Source: a virus. From it: a stretch of 34,588 bases of DNA. Shown here in pieces: positions 17,564-27,500 of the stretch. Every line of letters starts with the position of its first letter. Within the stretch, counting starts at the first letter, position 1. Below the pieces are notes generated by a model. The model searched no databases, was not told the DNA's origin, and saw nothing but the letters and a program-made list of their open reading frames with translations. The DNA is taken from the IMG/VR virus record IMGVR_UViG_3300025869_000044, positions 1 through 34,588 of that record; one strand, written 5' to 3'. A program made the position numbers and the translations under genes.

Positions 17564-17891
17564 TTATTAGTTCTATAAATTTTTCTATATTAATAACTGC
17601 GTATGTTTTAGTTCTGTTTCTTTTAAATATCAAGACAGGATCGTAATCACCACTATTTGTTTCTGCTTGTTCTAATGATGACCATATGTTTAATGCTTCT
17701 TGATTCTTACATTCGAATGAATAAGGGATTAGTTTTCGAGCCGCTGGAGATAATTTAATGTCTTCTCCTGATTCACCCATAATAGCTGATTTAATATCAT
17801 CGGGCTCTAATTGATTAAATGTTTCTAGTAAAAGATCTCTTACGTTGTTCTGAAGTCTTTTACCTTTGTTTTTGGCACTTCTTGATTTCAT
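17538..17891 (-). CDS. Small PD-(D/E)XK nuclease, possibly resolvase-like
   Basis: The 117-residue protein begins with a basic helix (KSRSAKNKGKRLQNNVRDLL) of the kind seen in Hjc-type and phage nucleases. The core carries GESGEDIKLS (Glu43, Asp44), then PYSFECKNQEA (Glu60, Lys62) and IWSSLEQAE (Glu74, Gln75), followed by PVLIFKRN and YAVI strands. The Asp...Glu-x-Lys pattern fits a PD-(D/E)XK active site. It could cleave branched DNA or process ends, which would fit its position first in an operon with primase and Mre11-Rad50. The exact substrate is unknown. The ATG at 17891 lacks a strong Shine-Dalgarno, and the upstream gap is repeat-rich. Confidence 0.8.
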   Translation of the reverse strand: MKSRSAKNKGKRLQNNVRDLLLETFNQLEPDDIKSAIMGESGEDIKLSPAARKLIPYSFECKNQEALNIWSSLEQAETNSGDYDPVLIFKRNRTKTYAVINIEKFIELINENNKSSQ

Positions 17892-17906
17892 ATATTTAAA
17901 ACTTAT

Positions 17907-17956
17907 TTAATAGCTTAATAGCTTATTAGTTAATTGCTTATTGCTTATTAGTTAAT
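17907..17956. repeat. Iteron-like direct repeats
   Basis: TTAATAGC occurs twice in tandem (17907-17914, 17915-17922). GCTTATTAGTTAAT occurs twice exactly (17921-17934 and 17943-17956), 22 bp start to start, i.e. about two helical turns. The repeats sit directly upstream of the nuclease-primase operon. Confidence 0.7.
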
Positions 17957-18001
17957 ATTTAATTAAAGTTTATAAAAAACAGGGCAAAGATTTCTTATTA
18001 A

Positions 18002-18031
18002 AAAACCTAATAGAATTTTTTAAAACCTAAT
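18002..18031. repeat. Pair of AAAACCTAAT direct repeats
   Basis: AAAACCTAAT is at 18002-18011 and 18022-18031, 20 bp start to start, putting both copies near the same face of the helix. Regulatory binding is inferred from phasing only. Confidence 0.55.
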
Positions 18032-18033
18032 TG

Positions 18034-18045
18034 TATGTTAACATA
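18034..18045. repeat. Perfect 12-bp palindrome TATGTTAACATA
   Basis: Short perfect palindrome in the gap between operons, close to the direct repeats. It is too AT-rich and short for a strong terminator; a protein-binding site is possible. Confidence 0.4.
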
Positions 18046-18084
18046 GTAATATATATACAGGAAAAAAGTATTATACGAATTTAT

Positions 18085-18807
18085 TTACAACCATTTTGAT
18101 AATTCTTTTTTAGCAAACTTTTCTGCTTTCTCTTCCCACTTATTATCATCGTGAGGATCTAATCCATCATACTGTGCCATCGTTCCAGCTTGTGTGTATT
18201 TTTTTATATACTTTCTGACTCCTAATCTTTTAGCATCAAGTGCATGTCCTATTTCGTGTAGTATAGTCATCAGAAACTCTTTTACATTTGGGTAAGACCT
18301 TCTTAGAGTTACAGTATCAGTTTCAGGTACATACTCTCCCATATCTTTTCCACTACCAAACTTTACCTTAGATTTTAGTCCATATTGTTTTACCAAGGTT
18401 GTTGCTAAATCTAAGTAATCTATTCTTTCCAGTAATAAGTTATTCATAACCTTTTTATATCTTGAGTCGTTTAGTTTTTCAGTATTTTGTGTCTCAAAGT
18501 CTTTATCAGCTATCCAATTTTCCCAACTATCAAAATGTGCTTCAAAGTCTTTGTTTATCTGAGATACATAAGCAGTCTTGATTACAGCATAATCCTCTTC
18601 TTCACCTTTACCGTATATGTAGTCAGCTTTAGGAAATTTAACCTGCTTGTAACCACCTCTATCAAACCAAGGTTCAGGTTTTCCAGCTAATCCACCCAAT
18701 ACTCTTTCTTTATCACCTCTGATAAAACCTGTATCTGGTTCTCCATCATCAGCACCGTATCCACCTACGTTAGATGTTACTTCCATTATTTTCTTAAACT
18801 TACTCAT
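18085..18807 (-). CDS. Zinc metallopeptidase with HEIGH motif
   Basis: A 240-residue protein. Residues 180-193 hold HEIGHALD, an HExxH zinc-binding motif (His184, Glu185, His188). A downstream helix WEEKAEKFAKK (about 224-234) offers Glu225, Glu226 or Glu229 as the third ligand, as in gluzincin-type enzymes. The Gly-rich N-terminal 60 residues (GGYGADDGEPDTGF, VLGGLAGKP) are unlike the catalytic part and may be a separate tail-binding or regulatory segment. No signal peptide is seen. The ATG overlaps the stop of the 324-aa tail gene by one base (TAATG), so it belongs to the structural operon as its last gene. A role in processing a tail protein is plausible; SprT-like or ImmA-like host-directed activity is the alternative. 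Confidence 0.72.
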   Translation of the reverse strand: MSKFKKIMEVTSNVGGYGADDGEPDTGFIRGDKERVLGGLAGKPEPWFDRGGYKQVKFPKADYIYGKGEEEDYAVIKTAYVSQINKDFEAHFDSWENWIADKDFETQNTEKLNDSRYKKVMNNLLLERIDYLDLATTLVKQYGLKSKVKFGSGKDMGEYVPETDTVTLRRSYPNVKEFLMTILHEIGHALDAKRLGVRKYIKKYTQAGTMAQYDGLDPHDDNKWEEKAEKFAKKELSKWL

Positions 18808-19781
18808 TATACATCAAACCTTACATTTATAGCTAAAGCTAATTCTTTGTCATTTTTTACAGGATTAGAAAGTTGTCCTACAGCAATAAGTTCATTAAAA
18901 TCATTATATAAACCAACTTTAGTAATATAAGGCTGAAACTCTGAATGTGTTACAAAATTGTTATATGTATTAGCTGCTTCGTATCTGTGTTTATAAGATC
19001 CAGATTTAGCAATGGCATGACCAGGTGGAAATAACCTCCAACTATCAGAACCGGAAACGCTAATACTACCACTTCTTTCTTTTGTTACTGAAATGTTATT
19101 AGTACCATTCATTTCACCCTCGCCGATTAAGCATGTGTATGAATGTTCTCTGATAGTGATTTGTGATTTATATTTTAAACTATACCCATCAGTACCTGTC
19201 TTCGTTCCTATATCTACGAATCTTGAACCTGTATTTGTAAATACTAAAACTCCTTGTTCATAGAAAACATTACCGACAAAACTTCCTGTTGATTTTGTAA
19301 TAGCCGAATCGGCAAATCCACCTGAAGCAAATGTAGCAAAACTTGATGAAAAAGCGTTATCATAGAGGTTACCATTTCCATCGTCTTTTATTGTTAAAGT
19401 TGAAGCTCCACTATCGTCTGTAAGGGTTACAGATTTTGGTTTAATTCTTTCTCCGTACAAATCTTTAGATACTGAAATTATAGAAGCTGATGGTTGTAAC
19501 AATCTATATTGTTTACCATTGTTTTGTCCAAAATTATTGAAATTATTTTCTGTATCACGATAGTACATTTGGTTAATCATAAACCAACTTGGCATTTGAT
19601 AGAAACTAGCAGAATCGAAAGTTGTTTTAGTTGCTGTATTAGGATTAAAATTATGTACGCTTGAACTAATAGCTCTAAAACCATAAACACCACTACCACT
19701 ATCTGTATTGGTTACAGTAAACTCTTTATAAGCCTTAAAAGGTGTTATATTGATGTCTCTTGGGTCGAGTCTTTTAAACAT
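18807..19781 (-). CDS. Tail-associated structural protein, paralogue of the 350-aa protein
   Basis: A 324-residue Ser/Thr/Gly/Asn-rich, beta-dominated protein. Its C-terminal part (about residues 205-324) matches that of the upstream 350-aa protein: ITIREHSYTCLIGEGEMN aligns with EVITSQHYFCRVPNKEFN, and TKVGLYNDFNELIAVGQLS aligns with TQVGLYNDNNELLAIAKLS, both ending in a VRFDV/VKLDF strand. The N-terminal halves differ more, though both open with a short KDFNIQP/RDINITPF-type segment. Families like this occur downstream of baseplate genes in marine myophages. GGGAG lies 11 nt before the start. Exact location in the particle is not determined. Confidence 0.7.
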   Translation of the reverse strand: MFKRLDPRDINITPFKAYKEFTVTNTDSGSGVYGFRAISSSVHNFNPNTATKTTFDSASFYQMPSWFMINQMYYRDTENNFNNFGQNNGKQYRLLQPSASIISVSKDLYGERIKPKSVTLTDDSGASTLTIKDDGNGNLYDNAFSSSFATFASGGFADSAITKSTGSFVGNVFYEQGVLVFTNTGSRFVDIGTKTGTDGYSLKYKSQITIREHSYTCLIGEGEMNGTNNISVTKERSGSISVSGSDSWRLFPPGHAIAKSGSYKHRYEAANTYNNFVTHSEFQPYITKVGLYNDFNELIAVGQLSNPVKNDKELALAINVRFDV

Positions 19782-19799
19782 GACCTATATCTCCCAAGT

Positions 19800-20852
19800 T
19801 TAGAAATCTAGCTTAACTTTGATAATAGCTTCTTTCGAATACGATTTCTCTAATGGTTTACTTAACTTAGCAATAGCCAGTAGTTCATTATTATCATTAT
19901 ACAATCCTACCTGTGTCACAAAGGTTTTAGGATTCTTAAAAAATGTAGAAACCGTAAAATCCCCATTTGAACCAGAAGTAAAAGTTGGATTAGCACTAAA
20001 GTTAAACTCCTTGTTAGGAACTCTACAAAAATAATGTTGTGAAGTTATTACTTCTTCTCTACGAGCTTGAAAATAACTAGCAACTTTTATATCTTCGTAA
20101 AATTCAACCACATTACCACCAGCAGTATTAGAAGTAACATCAGTACTTAAAGAAGCAGACGCATTTAATGCGGGTCCGTTAAATATTAGAATACCTAAAT
20201 CGGGATAAAATAATCCATAAGCACCATTACCTTGTGCAGCAGCTGTCTTATTTGTACTAGTAACACCACCACTTATCGAACCACTAACGATGTTAAATAC
20301 CCTACCACCTTGATTTACTGTAGGATTGGTTGTTGCTCCACTGTCATCAATAAACTTATATTTCTTTTGTGGGTAACCACTTCCGCTAATATGTATTTCC
20401 CAATTGCCTGGATCCATCTTTTCACGAAGTTGTTGTCTAGCTATTGATATAGCGTAAACATAATCAGGAGTTATATTAGCACCACTACCAGCAAAAGTAA
20501 ATTTTTCTTCGTTTGGTCCTAATAGTGTATTTGTTAGTTGTCTGTATATAGCAGCTGATGCTCTGTTACCATCAACACCAACAGCACCTAATGAACCACT
20601 ACCATTGAAGTGTCCGTAAGCTACAGAAAATTGTGGTTTAGCTGTTGAGTCTGATTGTGGATTAGCTGAATAAACATCTAAGTAGTAATCACCTGATGAA
20701 CCAGACTGAGTTGATGATGTAAAAAATGAGGTTATACTACCAGCCCCATCAGCCCACATTCCTGAAGATACTGTGTCTTTGACATTGGTTACTACATCAC
20801 TTGAAACTAAACTATTTTCAGGTTGTATATTAAAATCTTTATAAATTGCCAT
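19800..20852 (-). CDS. Tail-associated structural protein (350 aa)
   Basis: A 350-residue beta-rich protein beginning MAIYKDFNIQPENSLVSSDV. It shares its C-terminal region with the following 324-aa protein (VGLYND.NEL.A motif near residue 315) and probably arose with it by duplication. A central segment (GNGAYGLFYPDLGILIFNGP) resembles the corresponding YEQGVLVFTNTG segment of the paralogue. The start has AGGAG about 8 nt upstream. It lies after the 217-aa tail gene with a 13-nt gap, in the structural operon. Function as part of the baseplate, collar or fibre attachment is inferred from position; no enzymatic motif is seen. Confidence 0.7.
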   Translation of the reverse strand: MAIYKDFNIQPENSLVSSDVVTNVKDTVSSGMWADGAGSITSFFTSSTQSGSSGDYYLDVYSANPQSDSTAKPQFSVAYGHFNGSGSLGAVGVDGNRASAAIYRQLTNTLLGPNEEKFTFAGSGANITPDYVYAISIARQQLREKMDPGNWEIHISGSGYPQKKYKFIDDSGATTNPTVNQGGRVFNIVSGSISGGVTSTNKTAAAQGNGAYGLFYPDLGILIFNGPALNASASLSTDVTSNTAGGNVVEFYEDIKVASYFQARREEVITSQHYFCRVPNKEFNFSANPTFTSGSNGDFTVSTFFKNPKTFVTQVGLYNDNNELLAIAKLSKPLEKSYSKEAIIKVKLDF

Positions 20853-20865
20853 TGTTTACTCCTAC

Positions 20866-21519
20866 TTAGCCTGTAACGGAAGATACTGTTACTTTGTTTG
20901 TGATTGTTATGGAAGTCGTAGCACCTGTATCGTTACCAATTATAGTTAATTGAGTTGCTTTTTGTACATTTACAGGAGAACCCACTCCGATGTTTACAGA
21001 ACTAGCAACTAAAGTCTTACTGTTAGGAGCATCATCTTCACCTAAGAAGAAAGGTGTGGTAGCACCAACTCCACCACCAGCTCCTTCATTCACATTCATT
21101 GAAGCAACCGATTGGTCGTGTAATATAAAAGTGTATGAACTATCAGCTACATTAGCAGTAATGGCTGATATTATTTGAGCAGGTTGACTTAATCCTGCAC
21201 TAGCATTAAATGTAATCGAACCTACTGACGCAGTTATGATTGGCATTTTGATAGTATTCTTTGGAAGAGTTATAAGTTTATATCTCATCACATGATTTTC
21301 ATCAGGTATTGCTTCTAAGAGTGGCATATTCTCAATTACTTTTCCAAAGGAATCACTTCCGTTTGGATGTGTAACATCAAATAGATTATAATCTACTTCG
21401 TCATCTGCTAATGCAAACTTTGTAATGTTAAATGCTTCTGTACCTTGTGCTAGTAACTCACGACCCTTTTTTGTCAAAATAGCGTCTACAGTTACGGTAG
21501 TATTATTAAGAAATCCCAT
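20866..21519 (-). CDS. Tail/baseplate-associated protein (217 aa)
   Basis: The 217-residue protein opens MGFLNNTTVTVDAILTKKGR, followed by ELLAQ and FNITKFALADDEVDYNLFD. This N-terminal domain (about 1-100, ending YKLITLPKN) is a recurrent family in marine myophage tail regions. Residues 105-217 are a second beta-rich part, possibly Ig-like, with a Gly-rich loop (NEGAGGGVGATTP). The start is preceded by TTAGGAG, a strong Shine-Dalgarno. It follows the giant gpI-core protein after an 80-nt gap that may hold a promoter, so it could head its own transcript with the next three genes. Precise structural role unknown. Confidence 0.72.
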   Translation of the reverse strand: MGFLNNTTVTVDAILTKKGRELLAQGTEAFNITKFALADDEVDYNLFDVTHPNGSDSFGKVIENMPLLEAIPDENHVMRYKLITLPKNTIKMPIITASVGSITFNASAGLSQPAQIISAITANVADSSYTFILHDQSVASMNVNEGAGGGVGATTPFFLGEDDAPNSKTLVASSVNIGVGSPVNVQKATQLTIIGNDTGATTSITITNKVTVSSVTG

Positions 21520-21599
21520 AATTTACTCCTAATTATATTTTTTTTAAATTTTGTATAATGTGATTCATATATAAATATCACAATATTAAATTTTTGTTA
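21520..21599. promoter_or_regulatory. Intergenic gap with imperfect palindrome
   Basis: The gap contains inverted arms TGTGAT (21559-21564) and ATCACA (21577-21582) within a longer imperfect palindrome, about 40-60 nt before the 217-aa gene. The 10-mer ATAAATATCA at 21571-21580 is also at 13066-13075. It may be an operator/promoter or a weak hairpin; there is no U-run typical of a strong terminator directly after it. Confidence 0.4.
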
Positions 21600-24500
21600 T
21601 TATTTTTCTAATTCTTCATGTGTTTCTAGGTTACCCATAAATTCAACCTTGTCTATTGTCTTTCCAAACGGATCGTTTTCCATTATCAGCTTTCCACTCT
21701 TTATTTCTTTTTCGATGTTTTTAATCCTTATCACTTTCTTTCTGTCTTGGTCTGTCTCTACTCTCTTATTCTCACCCTTTAAACCTCTTTTCTTTTTTTT
21801 CTTCTTAATTCTACCCTCTTCAAATGTTTGTGTCAATACTATTTCATCGTTACCAACGCTCTCTTTGAAATCTGGAATTATACCATCGCCTGTGTTAAGA
21901 GTTGATTCACCTTCTTCTGTTGTAACTAACTTGGTTGGTGCTGATATAATCACTTCGATTACAGGCTTGCCATCTATAGTTGTTTTATTATTATTCTTTA
22001 CGCCTTCATAAAATGAATTTCTAAGACCTTGAAATAGATGACTGAAATTATCTAAATCTGTATTTTCAAAAGAAGATGAATTTTCATTCTCTATTAGAGC
22101 ATTAGCTGCTGAAGTGTAAAAATTGTTAGTTTTTTGATTGACTCTGTAAATTCTTGAGCCACTAATAATATCTTGTTGTCCACCCTTAACACCATCAAGA
22201 GTGTCACCAAATGACATTGTTACATTGGAGTATTTCCCTTCGCCTAATCTTTGCCAGATACTTCTATCGATAAAAGAATCCCTTGCTTCAGAACCACTAG
22301 CTTCTTTTAGTAAATTAGTACCACTAGAAGAAACAACAGAAGATCCGGTCTCATAACTGTATATATTAATTTTACCTGTGTATGCATCATAGTTTGTTAT
22401 TGAAGAACCATGATTGTAAGAACCAGTTATAACCATTACTTCTTTAGTAACATCTATAGAAGCACTATAGAATTTGTTTTCAACAATCGGTTTTTTACCA
22501 ACAACTACTTTTGGCCTCTCAAAAATATTTGGTTCTATTAGTAAACCAATATCAGGTTTAGCTCTAGCAGGAATCATTTTTCTTAACTGAGGATATAGTG
22601 ATTGGTCATAGTATTTGATTAATCTTATATAATCCCAAAAACTATTTGGAGCAGTATATTTTTTCCAATAATTATCAGCTACATAATTCAAACCACGATA
22701 AGATAGTTCTGTTTTATCTCGTGGATCTCCTAAAAAGTTTTCAAAGTTTAAATCCCCAACAGAATTTATTATATCATTATTAATAACATCAGTTGGTGCA
22801 AACCATATACCAACTTTGTTAGAATCATTGGGTGCAGAATCGTATACGCTTTTTGTAGCTCTTCTGCTCGGATTTAGTGTCTGGCCATTTTTTATTGGAT
22901 TGTCTTCTATTCTAACTTTGTTTGTACTTCTTCTCAATGCACCAATACTTGGTATATGAGTTTTCTGTTCATCAACAACACTTCTAAAAAAGTTTCCTGT
23001 AAAACCAGCATGTGAACCTGATAATGTTGTAGTCTGATTTGAACTAACATCCCTTATACCTTCAGTATCAGAAGCTAAACTTTTGTTATCATCAAATGAG
23101 TATCTTAGAACTAAATTTTCATAAGAAGATGATACAGTATTACCATTGTAAGCTTTTGGATTAGCTATATGATTTTTAAATGAAGATGTATTTAACGTTT
23201 CTGTCCATTGACGATACTCCATAATAGAACCACTAAATTGTGCACCAACAGTTGCTAAACTACCACTACCACCAATATAAATATCACCACTACCTGTCCA
23301 AGCATTACTGAATGAGGATGAAGCAACTTGTGAGATATCCATAGTAGATGTACTATAAAGATGTATCTTACTTCTACTAGCATCATACTTACCAACATTT
23401 AGTTGATAAGATTGTGATATATTTACATTATCACTACCTGAAGTTCTAGCAACCATAACAGAGTAGAAATCACCATCATATACTGGTAAAGCAGAAGATG
23501 TTATCTCTTTATACTCTCCTTGGTCAATACCAACTTTTGAGCCAGACATTATAAAAGAAACACAACCATAGTTGTCCGAAGAACCGTTGTCTTTTAGTCT
23601 AATAAAAAAGTCTTGGTTGTTACCATCTTGTTTTTCTACAAGTATTTGATTAGAACCGGTAGCTGCTCTAAACCTAAACTCTATCGTATCCGGTTTTCTA
23701 GCAGAAGAACCATCGTTAGCCCAAGCAGTCTTAACTGACTGTCCACCTCTAAAGTCTAATGCTTTTGTAAATTTTCTTGTTATCTCAAATTGAGGAGTTT
23801 TGTTGTCAGGTACATTTGGCCCACCATATTCTTTGACTCTTAAAATAGTTGATGGGATACCATAAATATTTATCAATCCTTTTAGAGCTCTAACAGTACC
23901 TTTGTTTTTTAGGAAGAAAGGCATGTTATTTACTATTCTACCCCATATCTCTCTTGATATATCCCTCTCAGAAATATTTGAATAATCCGAAACTGCTGAG
24001 CCTGTTACTTGCTTTCCTAACGCAAATTTTGGTAAATCTATTAAATCCTTTCCATCGTTTAGATTCCAACCCAATGAATTAGCAATACTGTATATTAAAT
24101 CTTTAGATAAGCCTTCATCTAACTTATCTCTCCTATCGTAAGTATGCGATAAAGCATTTATGTATTCCCAAATGTGGTCAAAATGTTGTCCTATCATATC
24201 AGTAAAAGTTAGATATGTTTGATTATTCGTATCAAATTTTATATGTTCTGGCAACAAGTTACTTAGCTTATCATTACTTTCAGTATCATATACAGACGCA
24301 GAATTTATAGTATTAGTAAACCAAGTACTAGCTTGTGAAGATGTAGTGTGTGCTAAAACGTAAGAATTAAGAGGTGTGCCATCTCCACCTGTTTTAGGCC
24401 ATGCATTATCAAAAAACTCTCCCAAAGAACTGGTAACATATGAGGAACTTTCAAAATACATATACTTTTCAAAATCATCTAAGTTGTTTTTTGTTTCTAA

Positions 24501-27500
24501 TATTTTACTATGGTAAACTTTTAAATCATTTGCAGAACCACTAACACCAACATATGAAGCACTACTTATTTTATAACTTTCTATGTTTTCTAATTTTAAT
24601 TTAAAGTTTCTAATCCTTTTTTCTGCAGAACTAAAATTTACAAAATTTTCGAATTGAGAATAATCTGTATTTACTTCTACACTACTTAAACTCTGACTTA
24701 TAAATTCATTTTTTAATTCTGATGCTACAGATGCATCTGATGTTAAAATTTCGTCCTCACTTTTGTATTGTGTATCTCTTTTCTGTACAGGACTTTCTGC
24801 ATTTTTTAAATCAGGAGATTTTAAAACCAAACGAGGTTCTTCTTCAGGTATAAAATCAATTATGTTTATAGATTCTTCTAATGGGTCTGTCATTTCTTTT
24901 ACTACAACACACTCATCAAACTCTTGAAAGTCGGATGGTAATGGTTCGTAAAGTTTAAAAACTACAGAATTAGGATACTCCGTAACGTTTATTAAATCTT
25001 GCTTAAAGTTTACAGTTAAAAATAAGTTATTATCAAATTTTAAATAAGTTCTTAAATCTTTTGGATTAAAATTTAAATAAGAAATAGAGAAGTTTTCAAA
25101 TGTACCAGGATTTTCTACATCATAAATATCTGTTGTAGACTCATCTTGATCGTCTACACCAACTTCTAATGCTTTTTGTTTAAAAGACTTATTAACCTCA
25201 ATCACCAATCCATCCGAACTAACTGAATTTATTTGTGCTACATAAGGTCTGGATACAGGAATAGTTTCTGATTGTTCTGTAAACGTAAAATCCATAAATA
25301 CATTATCTACCCAAACAACACCTTGAGTTAAATTACCAGTTGATTGTCCATCACCATTCAGGTATAAAAACCATTTTTGGTCTAACTGCCAACCAAAAGG
25401 AATCTCAATACTAGCCTCCAATGTTTCCCATTCGTTACTATTAGCCGGTGATACAACAGTTGTTGTGAACTCTGGTGTGATATAACTATATCTTGGTGGT
25501 GTAAGTGAATTATCCAACCACTCACTACCATTCCATTTCCAAGCTTGTTGTAGACTTAGAGCACCTATTTGAGTTGGGTTATCAGGAAATGGTAAATCAG
25601 CTAATCCATTATCATATATTGGTGTAGTTCCTGGTGTTTCCAATTCACCATCATCGTTGAAGATTCCATAGTTAGCTGCAGATGGATTTCTTACGCCATA
25701 AGTTAAATCATCTCCACTTCCATCTACCTCACCACATCTATAGAAGTTATCATTAATTGCGGTGTCTGTATCAACTCCATCTTTAGAATCACTTTTTGCT
25801 TCAATAACTCTATCACCTATTATATATCTTACCCTACCATAACCTTGATTATCACCAATTATAGCATTAGCTCCTTCAGAACCTGGAAAATTATCGCTTA
25901 TCTGTTTGGGTCCATCAACTCCATTATCTTCAAAATCTCCTCCATTATCACCATCTATTAAATCGTAATATACTTCACCTATGTGAAAGTGGTATCTTAA
26001 ATTTTTATCAGGATTTATTTTATAGTGAGTTTCTAATTCACCTTCATTATCTAAAATAGCTGAGTTCATTGGGCCATCGATATTTTTTGTAAAGTGTAGC
26101 AGTTGAGATTGTCTTTCTTTTATTGCGCTGTCGTTTCTACTATAGAAAAAGTATCTATTTGAATTTTCTGTTAAGTTTCCATTACTATCTCTATCACCAT
26201 TGTTGTAGAATATTACAAACCAACCACCTTTGATTCCTTCATCATTACCTTCACTAACCCTATCTACACTTTGTATAAATCCAAATCTAAAAATATCATC
26301 GTAAACTGTTCTCTGATTTGCTGTACCTTCATCGAGTATAACATCTCTTGTGCCAGAAAAATAGTTATCAAATGAAAAAAGGTTCAAATTATCTATATTA
26401 CTAGAACCGTGTTTTTGTTCCCAAATTAAATCTTCTTTGAATAGTAAACTAGTCTCATTAGTACCAACATTGACAGCAGTTTGCCATCCTTTGTTTTCTC
26501 CACGATTTCTATCTCTTTTGTAAAAAGCATCCCCATCATTTGGTAAAGTTGCTGGATGAAAATTTATAGCTTCTAATTTTCCTGATGTTCCATTTGGTGG
26601 AGTTAGGCTATTCGCTATGGTTGGATTAACAACCCAAGAACCAGCAGAGTAAGGTGGGTTTTCAGGATTTGCTGTCCATATCCAATCACCACCTTCACTT
26701 AACGTTCCGTTCTGAGTTTGGTTAGCTAAGTTTGGTCCCCAAAAATATTTGTTTCCACTTACACCATCATTTCTTATATCTGTTACCTTCCAAGCAGCAG
26801 CTCCACCCCATATAGATGTAGGTGTTCCTACAGTAGCATCAAAAGGTGTAGGAACATCTCGTCCATATTCCGTTCTAATTTGTGCCTCAGTCATCGGTGG
26901 TTTACTTTCTATAGCTAAAGCATTAGCCTCTGTGTTAGATACATATCCGGGTGGTGGACTTGTTGGTTGTGGTTCGGTTGGTCCAACATTATTTACATCA
27001 AAATATCCATCAGGTGGATTTTGTGGTTTATCTTCATTTACTAATTCATTTGGATAACTAAGTGCAATCTGTACACCTTTATCAGGAACAGAACTCTTGA
27101 CATCCATTCTTACATTTACAAAATCACCTACCTTTACACCTTGTCCTTGTAGATTAGCTATCTCTTGTCTCATAGATAGCTTACGATAAACACTAGCTGG
27201 CCATTCTGCTAAATCTCTAAATACATCATTGGTGTCCGAAAACTTTATACAATTACCATTAGCTATACCTTCTCTTTGTACCCATTTAGCGTGGTAACCT
27301 ATAGCAGAAGTTCCAAAGAAATCTCCATTGCTGAATTGTAGAAAACCATCGCTCCAATTACTAACTCTTATAGCATCATCATGTAGTGTAGCATCCCATT
27401 CATGTTCTCCAGCAATTTCTAAAACATTACCCAAGTTATCCGCTTCTATTTCTTCGCCTGATGGATTAAGTATCACATTTACATCTGAACGAACAGCGAC

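Larger units (their letters stand above)
17892..18084. promoter_or_regulatory. Repeat-rich AT gap upstream of the replication operon
   Basis: No gene is seen in these 193 bases. They hold two sets of direct repeats, a 12-bp palindrome and long A/T runs. The gap separates the structural operon from the nuclease-primase-Mre11/Rad50 operon, so it should contain that operon's promoter. TATAAT on the minus strand at 18075-18070 is a possible -10 element without a clear -35 box. An origin of replication is an alternative use of the repeats. No strong GC-rich terminator hairpin was seen for the peptidase gene. Confidence 0.4.

Noticed and set aside
17892-18084. tRNA gene or GC-rich terminator in the largest untranslated gap
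   Set aside because: No cloverleaf with a T-loop or anticodon arm could be drawn, and the only palindrome is AT-rich and short.
21570-21577. TATAAATA, identical to the T4 late promoter core
   Set aside because: It lies on the plus strand and would transcribe antisense into the 2214-aa gene, so it cannot serve the minus-strand tail genes; more likely part of the palindrome.
21649-22011. Plus-strand frame of 120 codons opposite the 2214-aa gene
   Set aside because: Antisense to a region with clear protein character; hydrophobic Phe/Leu/Ser runs come from reverse-reading Lys codons.
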